Of a stretch of 16,980 nucleotides of DNA, positions 7,967-14,912 are shown piece after piece. Below the pieces are notes generated by a model. It searched no databases, had not been told where the DNA came from, and saw nothing but the letters and a program-made list of their open reading frames with translations. Within the stretch, counting starts at the first letter, position 1. Each line of letters begins with the position of its first letter. A program made the position numbers and the translations under genes. This DNA comes from JAKVAV01 sp047633195 (GTDB lineage: Bacteria > Bacteroidota > Bacteroidia > Flavobacteriales_D > Cryomorphaceae): NCBI GenBank assembly GCA_047633195.1, contig JBLIEU010000052.1, positions 1 through 16,980 on the forward strand, written 5' to 3'.

Positions 7967-8830
7967 ATGGGTTGGTTTAAAAGAATTAAAGAAGGGATTA
8001 CGACATCAACCAAGGACAAGAAGGAAACCCCCGAAGGTCTTTGGTACAAATGTCCCAAGTGCAGCACCGTAGTGAGTATGGATGAGCACATCGATAACGC
8101 TCATGTGTGTAGCAGTTGTGATCACCACGATCGCATGTGTAGCGCCGAGTATTTTTCTCTGCTTTTCGACGACGGAAAGTTCATGGAATTCAATAGAAAC
8201 ATGTCTTCGGTCGATCCCTTGAAATTTCAAGACACGAAGAAATATGCGGATCGAGTGAAAGCCAGCCAGAAGAAAACAGGCTTGAAAGATGCCATCCGAA
8301 CGGCTTACGGTAAATCTGATGGAAGGGATCTTGTTATTGCCTGCATGGATTTTGCATTCATCGGAGGATCGATGGGATCCGTGGTTGGCGAGAAAATCTC
8401 TCTTGCCATCGACAAAGCCATTGACAAAAAATGTTCATTTCTCTTGATTTCAAAATCGGGAGGAGCCAGAATGATGGAAGCGGGTTTTTCGCTGATGCAA
8501 ATGGCTAAGACATCGGCAAAACTCACTTTGCTTAGCGATGCAAGGCTGCCTTATATTTCTCTAATTACGGATCCTACTACTGGAGGCGTCACAGCGAGTT
8601 TCGCTATGCTGGGCGATTTAAACATTGCTGAACCAAAAGCACTGATTGGATTCGCGGGCCCTAGGGTCGTGAAAGAGACGATCGGTAAGGATTTGCCCGA
8701 AGGATTCCAGAGAAGCGAGTTTCTGCTTGAGCATGGCTTCTTAGATTTCATCGTGCATCGCCATTCCTTGAAAGAAAGGTTGTCTCTCACCCTTTCAATG
8801 TTTGACAAACAGAAGGAAAGCGAAAAATAA
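7967..8830 (+). CDS. accD: Acetyl-CoA carboxylase carboxyltransferase subunit beta
   Basis: Beta subunit of the carboxyltransferase half of acetyl-CoA carboxylase. With AccA it transfers the carboxyl group from carboxybiotin to acetyl-CoA, giving malonyl-CoA for fatty acid synthesis. The N-terminal zinc ribbon has Cys29, Cys32, Cys48 and Cys51 (YKCPKC ... VCSSC). The crotonase-like core includes KSGGARMMEAG around Ser164-Gly171 and TTGGVTASFAMLGD around Gly206-Gly207, which form the acyl-CoA/oxyanion pocket. It has 287 residues against about 304 in E. coli. accA is not in the window, so the two subunits are not adjacent here. A good -7 promoter element lies just upstream. The stop at 8830 is 57 bases before rpsO. 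Confidence 0.97.
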   Translation: MGWFKRIKEGITTSTKDKKETPEGLWYKCPKCSTVVSMDEHIDNAHVCSSCDHHDRMCSAEYFSLLFDDGKFMEFNRNMSSVDPLKFQDTKKYADRVKASQKKTGLKDAIRTAYGKSDGRDLVIACMDFAFIGGSMGSVVGEKISLAIDKAIDKKCSFLLISKSGGARMMEAGFSLMQMAKTSAKLTLLSDARLPYISLITDPTTGGVTASFAMLGDLNIAEPKALIGFAGPRVVKETIGKDLPEGFQRSEFLLEHGFLDFIVHRHSLKERLSLTLSMFDKQKESEK

Positions 8831-8834
8831 AGTA

Positions 8835-8842
8835 TATATTTG
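8835..8842 (+). promoter_or_regulatory. Probable -7 promoter element for rpsO (TAtaTTTG)
   Basis: Exact TAnnTTTG match in the accD-rpsO gap, 45 bases before the rpsO ATG. No TTG box stands at the proper -33 distance; a TTTG at 8801-8804 is about 30 bases away, which is too far. Transcription would start near 8848, giving a leader of about 40 nt. Confidence 0.5.
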
Positions 8843-8887
8843 TAGCCGCATTTTATTCACATAACTAACATTTAAATAAATTTAGGA

Positions 8888-9157
8888 ATGTATTTAGCAC
8901 CAGAAAAGAAGGCCGAGATCTTCAAAAAACATGGAAAGACTGAATCGGACACAGGTTCACCAGAAGGGCAAATTGCTCTTTTCACTTACAGAATTAATCA
9001 TCTTACTGGGCACTTAAAGAAAAACCGAAAGGATTTCAACACAGAAAGATCGCTTGTCGCACTTGTAGGAAAGAGACGAAGTCTTCTCGATTACCTCATT
9101 AAAAAAGACATTACTCGCTATAGAGCCATTATTAAGGAACTAGGAATCCGAAAATAA
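8888..9157 (+). CDS. rpsO: 30S ribosomal protein S15
   Basis: Primary 16S rRNA-binding protein of the small-subunit platform, 89 residues, exactly the usual S15 length. Typical segments are DTGSPEGQIALFTYRINHLT near residues 20-39, which leads into the rRNA-contacting helices, then HLKKNRKDF, RSLVALVGKRRSLLDYL and the C-terminal KKDITRYRAIIKELGIRK. A TTTAGGA stretch lies directly before the ATG but is too close to act as a normal Shine-Dalgarno. It precedes pnp, as in E. coli and many other bacteria. A perfect 10-bp terminator hairpin lies between the two genes, so pnp expression may depend on read-through or processing. In E. coli, S15 represses its own mRNA; I could not identify an equivalent pseudoknot by eye in the short leader here. 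Confidence 0.97.
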   Translation: MYLAPEKKAEIFKKHGKTESDTGSPEGQIALFTYRINHLTGHLKKNRKDFNTERSLVALVGKRRSLLDYLIKKDITRYRAIIKELGIRK

Positions 9158-9188
9158 TTGTACTCTCAGAAACGATTATAACACACTT

Positions 9189-9226
9189 AAAGAGGCAATA
9201 AGTCAAAGGGACTGTTGCCTCTTTTT
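9189..9226 (+). terminator. Intrinsic terminator or attenuator between rpsO and pnp
   Basis: Perfect 10-bp inverted repeat, AAAGAGGCAA (9189-9198) and TTGCCTCTTT (9215-9224), with a 16-nt loop and a run of five Ts at the 3' side. It ends 25 bases before the pnp ATG. It would stop rpsO transcripts, or form the pnp leader hairpin in read-through RNA. Confidence 0.8.
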
Positions 9227-9251
9227 GCATAAATATATACACACACAACAG

Positions 9252-11393
9252 ATGAATTACGACTTAAAAAGTACAACAATTGACCTAGGTGATGGAAAGG
9301 CCATTACTTTGGAAACAGGAAAACTAGCAAAACAAGCCGATGGCTCCGTAATGCTTAGAGTAGGAGACACGATGCTCCTTGCTACGGTTGTTTCCAACAA
9401 AGAAGCAAAACAAGGAATTGACTTCCTTCCCCTTACTATTGATTACCGCGAGAAGTATGCTTCTACGGGAAGATTCCCAGGTGGATTCTTCAAAAGAGAA
9501 GCTCGCCCGAGCAACGGTGAAATTCTTACTATGCGATTGGTAGATCGTGCATTGCGACCATTGTTTCCGGACGACTATCATTCAGAGATTCAGATAATGT
9601 TGGCTCTGATGTCTTCCGACCAAAAGCACATACCAGATGCATTGGCTTGTTTGGCTGCATCGGCTGCGTTAGCAGTTTCTGACATTCCATTCAACGGACC
9701 CGTTTCTGAAGTTCGTGTGGGAAGAAAAGATGGAAAGTTCATCATCAACCCTACTTTCGAAGAGCTCGAAGGATGTGATATGGATATGATCATTGCAGGT
9801 ACTGAATCAAGTATCGTTATGGTGGAAGGTGAAATGGACGAAGTTTCTGAAGACGAAATGGTGAGCGCTATCGAAGTTGCTCATACTGCTATCAAAGTTC
9901 ATTGTAAAGCTATTAAGGAGTTTGCGCAAATGGTAGCCAAGTCTGAACCAAAACGTGAGTACAACCACGAAACGAACGACGCTGAATTGGCTAAGGAAGT
10001 GATGGACGCTTGCTATCAAGGATGTTTCGATATCACTAAAAAGCAGCTCGGAAAAGAAGACCGAGGAGCCGCTTTTTCTGCATTGAAAGAAGAATTTTCA
10101 TCAAAATTCTCTGATGAGGAGCTTGCAGAAAAAAGCGAGTTGATTAAGAAATACTTCAAAAAAGCCCAAAAGAAAGCAATCCGTGACCTCGTCTTGAACG
10201 AAGGAGTTCGTTTGGACGGTAGAGCTACAGCCGACATTCGTCCGATTTGGTCGGAAGTTGATTGCCTTCCTGGAACGCACGGTTCTGCACTCTTCACTAG
10301 AGGTGAGACTCAGTCTTTGACTACTCTTACGCTTGGATCGAAGATGGACGAGCAAATGATTGATGGTGCGTTGACCAAAGGAACTGAGAAGTTCCTATTG
10401 CATTACAACTTCCCTCCTTTCTCTACTGGAGAAGCTTACCCAATTCGCGGTACTTCACGAAGAGAAATCGGACACGGAAACTTGGCTTTGCGTGCCCTTA
10501 GGGGGATGCTACCTAAATCACCTGAAAATCCATATACCATTCGATTGGTAAGTGATATCCTCGAATCAAACGGTTCATCATCTATGGCTACTGTTTGTGC
10601 AGGAACTATGGCACTTATGGATGGTGGAGTTCAACTCAAAGCACCTGTATCAGGAATCGCAATGGGATTGATCACCGATCCAGATAGCGACAATTACGCC
10701 GTTCTTTCTGATATTTTGGGTGATGAAGATCACTTGGGAGACATGGACTTTAAAGTGACTGGAACCGCAAAAGGATTGACCGCTTGTCAAATGGACATCA
10801 AGGTTGAAGGATTGGGTTTCGATATTTTGAAGAAAGCACTTTACCAAGCGCGCGACGGACGAGCACACATTCTTGGTGAGATGATTAAAACCATTGACAA
10901 GCCTCGTGCTGATTACAAACCACATGCTCCTCGAATTATCTCATTCATCATTCCAAAGGATATGATAGGTGCAGTAATCGGACCCGGTGGAAAAATTATT
11001 CAAGATATTCAGAAGCAAACCAACACTGAAATCGTACTCGAAGAGATTCCTGAAGGTGGTAAAGTTGACATCGTTTCCAGCAACAAAGATGATATTGATG
11101 CCGCTGAGAAGCGCGTGAGAGACATCGCATTCCCTCCAACTGTGGAAATAGGAGAAGAATATGAAGGAAAAGTGAAAACCATTATGCCTTACGGAGCATT
11201 CGTAGAGGTGGTACCTGGAGTTGATGGACTACTTCACATTTCAGAATTGGAATGGGGAAGAGTAGAAAAAGTTGAAGATGTATTGAGCGAAGGTGAAATG
11301 GTTAAGTTTAAAATAACCGGTAAGGATCCTAAGACAGGTAAACTCAAACTTTCTAGAAAGGTGTTACTCGAAAAACCAGAAAGAAACGACTAA
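9252..11393 (+). CDS. pnp: Polyribonucleotide nucleotidyltransferase (PNPase)
   Basis: Phosphate-dependent 3'-5' exoribonuclease of mRNA decay, normally a trimer. Its 713 residues show the full architecture. The first RNase PH domain starts near residue 10 (IDLGDGKAITLETGKLAKQA). An all-helical linker follows, and the second RNase PH domain runs from about 315 (VRLDGRATADIRPI). Catalytic GDEDHLGDMD has Asp491 and Asp497, corresponding to E. coli Asp486 and Asp492. The KH domain has IGPGGK (576-581), and the S1 domain spans about 631-705 (GKVKTIMPYGAFVEVVPGVD). The frame can be opened at TTG 9225, but that codon lies in the T-run of the preceding terminator. ATG 9252 (MNYDLKS) is therefore chosen and matches the usual N-terminus. 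No TAnnTTTG element was seen directly upstream. Confidence 0.97.
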   Translation: MNYDLKSTTIDLGDGKAITLETGKLAKQADGSVMLRVGDTMLLATVVSNKEAKQGIDFLPLTIDYREKYASTGRFPGGFFKREARPSNGEILTMRLVDRALRPLFPDDYHSEIQIMLALMSSDQKHIPDALACLAASAALAVSDIPFNGPVSEVRVGRKDGKFIINPTFEELEGCDMDMIIAGTESSIVMVEGEMDEVSEDEMVSAIEVAHTAIKVHCKAIKEFAQMVAKSEPKREYNHETNDAELAKEVMDACYQGCFDITKKQLGKEDRGAAFSALKEEFSSKFSDEELAEKSELIKKYFKKAQKKAIRDLVLNEGVRLDGRATADIRPIWSEVDCLPGTHGSALFTRGETQSLTTLTLGSKMDEQMIDGALTKGTEKFLLHYNFPPFSTGEAYPIRGTSRREIGHGNLALRALRGMLPKSPENPYTIRLVSDILESNGSSSMATVCAGTMALMDGGVQLKAPVSGIAMGLITDPDSDNYAVLSDILGDEDHLGDMDFKVTGTAKGLTACQMDIKVEGLGFDILKKALYQARDGRAHILGEMIKTIDKPRADYKPHAPRIISFIIPKDMIGAVIGPGGKIIQDIQKQTNTEIVLEEIPEGGKVDIVSSNKDDIDAAEKRVRDIAFPPTVEIGEEYEGKVKTIMPYGAFVEVVPGVDGLLHISELEWGRVEKVEDVLSEGEMVKFKITGKDPKTGKLKLSRKVLLEKPERND

Positions 11394-11454
11394 GAAGAAC
11401 TAAGCTATCTCTGTAAGACCTTTGAAATAGAGAGTCTTACGACTACAAGTACTA

Positions 11455-11494
11455 ACACCCGCCGATTTTTATGTAACTAAAAATCGGCGGGTGT
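11455..11494 (+). repeat. Perfect 16-bp inverted repeat downstream of pnp
   Basis: Arms ACACCCGCCGATTTTT (11455-11470) and AAAAATCGGCGGGTGT (11479-11494) pair perfectly around an 8-nt loop. No T-run follows the hairpin on either strand, so it is not a standard intrinsic terminator. It lies 61 bases after the pnp stop and 51 bases before the sigma factor gene. It may be a 3'-end protecting hairpin, a factor-dependent terminator, or a palindromic element. Confidence 0.75.
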
Positions 11495-11545
11495 CGTTAT
11501 ATCAGATGATAATTTTTTTTGATAAAACATTTGTAGAACAATTTC

Positions 11546-12415
11546 ATGAGACAGCTTAAAATCACGAAACAAGTCACCAATCGCGAAACCGCTTCTCTGG
11601 ATAAATACCTTCAGGAAATTGGCCGTGTTGAACTGATCTCCGCTAAAGAAGAAGTGGAATTAGCACAGCGAATAAAACAGGGTGATCACGATGCTCTAGA
11701 GAGACTTACAAAGGCCAACTTGCGATTTGTTGTGTCCGTTTCGAAGCAATATCAAAACCAAGGTTTAACCCTTCCTGATTTGATCAATGAAGGTAATCTC
11801 GGTTTGATCAAAGCTGCTCAGCGCTTTGACGAGACACGTGGATTCAAATTTATCTCTTACGCAGTATGGTGGATTCGGCAATCAATCTTGCAAGCGCTAG
11901 CTGAACAAGCCAGAATTGTCAGACTACCTCTGAATAAGATCGGATCTGTCAATAAGATCAACAAAGCTTTTGCAAAGCTGGAGCAAGAATTTGAAAGACC
12001 TCCAACGAGTGAAGAAATAGCTGATTGCTTGGAAATGACTTTAAATGAGGTGCAGCAATCCTTGAAAAATGCGAACAAGGCTGTCAGCATGGATGCTCCA
12101 TTGGGGTTTGATGATGATGCCTCGGGAAACATGTACGAAGTATACAGCGCCGCTGATAACCCTAGGCCAGACGACAATTTGATTTCCCAATCATTGGGGA
12201 TGGAAATTGAAAGATCCCTTCACACTCTAACTACAAGAGAGGCAGATGTAATTCGACTCTATTTCGGTTTGACAGGCGAGAACCCTCTTACTCTCGAAGA
12301 GATTGGACATCGATTTGATCTGACTCGAGAAAGGGTGCGACAGATCAAAGAAAAAGGATTGAGGAGACTCAAACACAATTCACGCAGTCAAATGCTGCGA
12401 TCATATTTAGGATAA
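11546..12415 (+). CDS. rpoD: Primary (housekeeping) RNA polymerase sigma factor, sigma-70 family
   Basis: Group 1 sigma factor of the short Bacteroidota type, which directs RNA polymerase to housekeeping promoters. Its 289 residues contain region 1.2 (SLDKYLQEIGRVELISAKEE, 17-36) and region 2 (NLRFVVSVSKQYQNQGL 58-74, DLINEGNLGLIKAAQRFD 78-95, TRGFKFISYAVWWIRQSI 97-114). Region 3 follows (about 125-200). Region 4.2 has an HTH, LTLEEIGHRFDLTRERVRQI (248-267). The acidic region 1.1 and the non-conserved insert of E. coli RpoD are absent, as in known Bacteroidota primary sigmas. A strong terminator follows 26 bases after the stop. The usual promoter for this sigma class is TTTG/TAnnTTTG, and such elements are seen elsewhere in this window. 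The gene may also be called sigA. Confidence 0.96.
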   Translation: MRQLKITKQVTNRETASLDKYLQEIGRVELISAKEEVELAQRIKQGDHDALERLTKANLRFVVSVSKQYQNQGLTLPDLINEGNLGLIKAAQRFDETRGFKFISYAVWWIRQSILQALAEQARIVRLPLNKIGSVNKINKAFAKLEQEFERPPTSEEIADCLEMTLNEVQQSLKNANKAVSMDAPLGFDDDASGNMYEVYSAADNPRPDDNLISQSLGMEIERSLHTLTTREADVIRLYFGLTGENPLTLEEIGHRFDLTRERVRQIKEKGLRRLKHNSRSQMLRSYLG

Positions 12416-12440
12416 CTATCAATCAAAACAACATATAACA

Positions 12441-12465
12441 GGGGGTGTCATCACCCCCTTTTTTT
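12441..12465 (+). terminator. Intrinsic terminator after the primary sigma factor gene
   Basis: GGGGGTG (12441-12447), loop TCAT, CACCCCC (12452-12458), then seven Ts. The 7-bp stem has six G-C pairs and one T-A pair, and its tetraloop and T-run make a textbook rho-independent terminator, 25 bases past the stop codon. Confidence 0.93.
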
Positions 12466-12488
12466 ATTTCCTTTGCAAAAAAAAAAGC

Positions 12489-13139
12489 ATGGGACATTTA
12501 ATCGCTCCTTCTATCCTCTCAGGAAATTTCGCCAACCTCATCACAGATATTGAGATGCTCAATAATAGCGAGGCGGATTGGTTTCACATTGATGTAATGG
12601 ATGGAGTGTTTGTCCCAAATATTTCCTTTGGCTTTCCTGTAATGGAAGCGATCAATAAGCACACTCTCAAACCGATGGATGTGCATTTGATGATCGTAAA
12701 TCCCGACAAATACATCAGTCAATTCAAGCAGGCTGGAGCCAATATTCTTACCGTTCACATAGAGGCATGCACCCATCTTCATCGAACCATCCAAGCCATT
12801 AAAGCAGAAGAAATGAGTGCTGGAGTTGCCCTAAACCCCCACAGTGCAGTAAATGATTTGGAAGATATCATTACAGACATTGACTTGGTTTTGATCATGT
12901 CGGTAAATCCAGGATTTGGTGGACAGAAATTCATTGAAAACACCTACCGCAAGATTGAACGCACTCGAAACCTGATAGAGAAATCAGGATCTAGAGCCAA
13001 GATCGAAGTTGATGGTGGCGTAAACATCGACAACGCACCAAAGCTGATCCAAGCCGGAGCAGATGTTTTGGTTGCAGGAAGTTCCGTGTTTGGATCGGGA
13101 AATCCAACCCAAACTATTTCGGACTTAAAAAACGTTTGA
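12489..13139 (+). CDS. rpe: Ribulose-phosphate 3-epimerase
   Basis: Interconverts ribulose 5-phosphate and xylulose 5-phosphate in the pentose phosphate pathway, in the cytoplasm. It is a 216-residue TIM barrel with the family motifs: IAPSILSGNF (5-14); HIDVMDGVFVPNISFG (33-48) with metal/acid-base residues His33 and Asp35; MDVHLMI (63-69) with His66; MSVNPGFGGQ (137-146) over the phosphate; and VDGGVN (174-179) with Asp175. Length fits the family. The ATG lies 23 bases after the sigma terminator's T-run, so it needs its own promoter. A near-consensus -7 box TTccTTTG at 12468-12475 is the only candidate. It ends one base before the stop of the convergent dehydrogenase gene, with no terminator between. 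Confidence 0.97.
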   Translation: MGHLIAPSILSGNFANLITDIEMLNNSEADWFHIDVMDGVFVPNISFGFPVMEAINKHTLKPMDVHLMIVNPDKYISQFKQAGANILTVHIEACTHLHRTIQAIKAEEMSAGVALNPHSAVNDLEDIITDIDLVLIMSVNPGFGGQKFIENTYRKIERTRNLIEKSGSRAKIEVDGGVNIDNAPKLIQAGADVLVAGSSVFGSGNPTQTISDLKNV

Positions 13140-13140
13140 T

Positions 13141-14355
13141 CTACTCCTTCCCGTCAAGGTAATCCTGAAGGTACTCAAACTCGGGTGTTAACTCTCCCTG
13201 AAGATTGGTTTGAGTTGCTCTTCTAATCACCGATGAGTTTTCTTTTTCCAATAATTCGGGAATTATATTATTAATTAACTCTTCCCCAAAATCCTCTGAG
13301 GCATCCTTCGGAAGTTCACAGGGGAGGTTATCGACGGCCATTACACCGATAGCTGATTCATCCATAAAATCCGTGTCTTTTTCATGTTCAGGATCGTACC
13401 CGTAAAGTGGGGTTTTTATAGTAGAAGGTCGCAAGGTACTCGCCACTGGGCCGTCAATATCGCAGCTGATATCCGCAACGACCTTCATGTTGAATGAGTC
13501 TTTTTTGGCATCCTCCCTCGTAAAGATGAAAGGTGCATTTGAGTCCCAATAGTGACAAGAAATGTACATATCAGCCACTGCAGAGTACTTCGCGAAATCA
13601 GAACCAAACCTTTCAGGAAACTCATAGAATTCAGACTTACTGAATACCGAACCGTCCTTGGTCTTGTTGTAATTTTCAACACCAAGCTGCGTATAAACAG
13701 GCTCGGAAAAATCTTCTTCAAGAAAAGCTTCTGGGGTAACCTTGCGAATTCCCGCTGAATTTAATATCTCCATTGCACCACAGGCTACACGTCCTTTACC
13801 AGTTATGACAGTCTTAAAACCTTGGGGAAGATCAATCTTTTCCAATTCTCGCTCTACCTCTTTTCTATCTTCACATTCATGAGCAGGCTTGAGCTCATAA
13901 CGCTCAAATTTTTTGCCAGCAGCAAGCAAAGCATTGTAAGATCCTACTATTCCTGCATATCTTCCAAAACCGATCAATCTTCTACCATTTTTTGCAGTCA
14001 GTACTTCATAGTCAATCAATCTGATTTTCCTGTCTAAAATCGCTCTCAATAAATCTCGATTGTAGGGCTGTTTCTTGAAGGTATGTGAGAAAAAGAAATA
14101 TGTTTTGTTTGGAATCAGCATTTCGAACGGCACCTCTTTTACACCGAAAAGTATCGAGCATTCGCTCAAATCATCAACCACCTCTATTCCCTCTCTCGTA
14201 TATTCCTCATCTTTAAATGCGCGAATAAGACTGGACTCGACCAAAATCTCAATATCGGAATACTTCGCCATCAAAAGCTTGCACTGGCCTGGCGTGAGAG
14301 GAACCCTCTTGTCTGGTGGAGTCTTGCCTTCTTTGATAATGCCGATTTTAGTCAT
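13141..14355 (-). CDS. Saccharopine/alanine dehydrogenase-like NAD(P)-dependent oxidoreductase
   Basis: A 404-residue member of the alanine dehydrogenase/PNT superfamily that looks closest to lysine-forming saccharopine dehydrogenase (yeast Lys1 type). The N-terminus IGIIKEGKTPPDKRVPLTP contains the family K..R.PL.P pattern with Arg17. FGVKEVP (Lys73) and FFFSHTFKKQ (His91, Lys94) stand where Lys1 has its catalytic Lys77 and His96. IDYEVL and GFGRYAGIVGSYNALLA follow. The nucleotide-binding turn GKGRVACGA lies at about 186-194. VVADISCDIDGP also resembles Lys1 family members. An exact TAnnTTTG element is present upstream on this strand. No other lysine gene is nearby, so the substrate, and the direction of the reaction, are open. 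Fold is certain, saccharopine activity is inference. Confidence 0.8.
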   Translation of the reverse strand: MTKIGIIKEGKTPPDKRVPLTPGQCKLLMAKYSDIEILVESSLIRAFKDEEYTREGIEVVDDLSECSILFGVKEVPFEMLIPNKTYFFFSHTFKKQPYNRDLLRAILDRKIRLIDYEVLTAKNGRRLIGFGRYAGIVGSYNALLAAGKKFERYELKPAHECEDRKEVERELEKIDLPQGFKTVITGKGRVACGAMEILNSAGIRKVTPEAFLEEDFSEPVYTQLGVENYNKTKDGSVFSKSEFYEFPERFGSDFAKYSAVADMYISCHYWDSNAPFIFTREDAKKDSFNMKVVADISCDIDGPVASTLRPSTIKTPLYGYDPEHEKDTDFMDESAIGVMAVDNLPCELPKDASEDFGEELINNIIPELLEKENSSVIRRATQTNLQGELTPEFEYLQDYLDGKE

Positions 14356-14377
14356 CTTGGTCGATTTTTGAGAAGTG

Positions 14378-14385
14378 CAAATCTA
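14378..14385 (-). promoter_or_regulatory. Probable -7 promoter element for the saccharopine dehydrogenase-like gene (TAgaTTTG)
   Basis: Read on the minus strand, this is an exact TAnnTTTG match, ending 22 bases before the ATG at 14355. That gives a short leader typical of this phylum. No clear TTG box is seen at -33; only a T-rich stretch lies upstream. Confidence 0.5.
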
Positions 14386-14491
14386 GCTTTTTCCAGTCGG
14401 CTAAAAAAAGTACTAAAAGCAGAGTTCTAGAGGATGACCTAAACAACCGAGCCTGCAAAATCCTTCTAATCTCTCATAAAATAGAGTAACT

Positions 14492-14519
14492 TTTGAGCTG
14501 GTAATTCGTCCAACTTTTG
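14492..14519 (+). promoter_or_regulatory. Possible promoter for the small secreted protein (TTTG / AActTTTG)
   Basis: AACTTTTGA occurs twice, at 14488-14496 and 14512-14520. The second copy gives a -7-like AActTTTG (one mismatch to TAnnTTTG) at 14512-14519. The first copy supplies a TTTG at 14492-14495, 16 bases upstream. The arrangement ends 14 bases before the ATG. It is a weak match, listed because geometry and place fit. Confidence 0.3.
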
Positions 14520-14533
14520 AATTCCACTATTAG

Positions 14534-14818
14534 ATGCTTTTACGAACCCTAATAATACTGTGCTTCGCGGTGCTTTGCTCTTTGATTAGCAATGCGCAAG
14601 ACACGAGTCCATCAGACACAATACCGACCCAGCAGGAGATTGCTGAATCAACAGAAGAGGTAGATGGATTGGTGGCATTTGCGGGTTATCTAGGTAAAAA
14701 ACTTTACGATGGCGTGACTAGCCAATTTGAGGAAGACACGCCAGAGGAGAAGTCCGGGATAAAGCGTGTTCGAATAAGACTAGGGCCTATCAAAATAGAA
14801 CGCATCGAGAAAAGGTAG
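14534..14818 (+). CDS. Small secreted protein of unknown function
   Basis: A 94-residue protein I do not recognise. Residues 1-21 are a clear Sec signal peptide: MLLRTLIILCFAVLCSLI, then SNAQ, with cleavage probably just before or after the Gln. The mature part is acidic at first (TQQEIAESTEEVD), has a short hydrophobic/aromatic stretch (LVAFAGYLGKKLYDGV), then more acidic residues (EEDTPEEK). It ends basic and strand-like (KRVRIRLGPIKIERIEKR), a charge-segregated layout. No cysteine remains after the signal region and there is no lipobox. It stands alone between the divergent dehydrogenase gene and ssrA, with a weak promoter-like pair upstream. The signal peptide and the open frame ending in a normal stop argue for a real gene. 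Periplasmic or membrane-associated location is inferred. Confidence 0.6.
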   Translation: MLLRTLIILCFAVLCSLISNAQDTSPSDTIPTQQEIAESTEEVDGLVAFAGYLGKKLYDGVTSQFEEDTPEEKSGIKRVRIRLGPIKIERIEKR

Positions 14819-14837
14819 GAAATGACAGATTGTAACT

Positions 14838-14845
14838 TACCTTTG
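14838..14845 (+). promoter_or_regulatory. Candidate -7 promoter element upstream of ssrA (TAccTTTG)
   Basis: Exact TAnnTTTG match in the 94-base gap before tmRNA. Transcription from it would begin about 60 nt before the mature 5' end, requiring 5' processing as is normal for tmRNA. A poorer box (ATtcTTTG, 14899-14906, with TTTG at 14881-14884) would start almost at the mature end. The choice is not decidable by eye. Confidence 0.45.
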
Positions 14846-14912
14846 TACTAGTGGTTAAAATGAGCTTTAAGGATCATTTTTTTGCTACACACGATTTAAT
14901 TCTTTGACATAT

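Noticed and set aside
8801..8804. TTTG at the end of accD as the -33 box of the rpsO promoter
   Set aside because: It lies about 30 bases from the -7 element, well outside the usual spacing.
11518..11533. Promoter just before the primary sigma factor gene (TTTG and AAcaTTTG)
   Set aside because: The two boxes are only four bases apart and the -7 box has a mismatch, so the geometry does not support a promoter.
11857..12177. 106-residue minus-strand frame
   Set aside because: It is antisense to the highly conserved sigma factor gene and has no motif or promoter of its own.
14075..14371. 98-residue plus-strand frame over the 5' end of the dehydrogenase gene
   Set aside because: It is antisense to a conserved N-terminal domain, and its low-complexity Ser/Ile-rich product has no signal.
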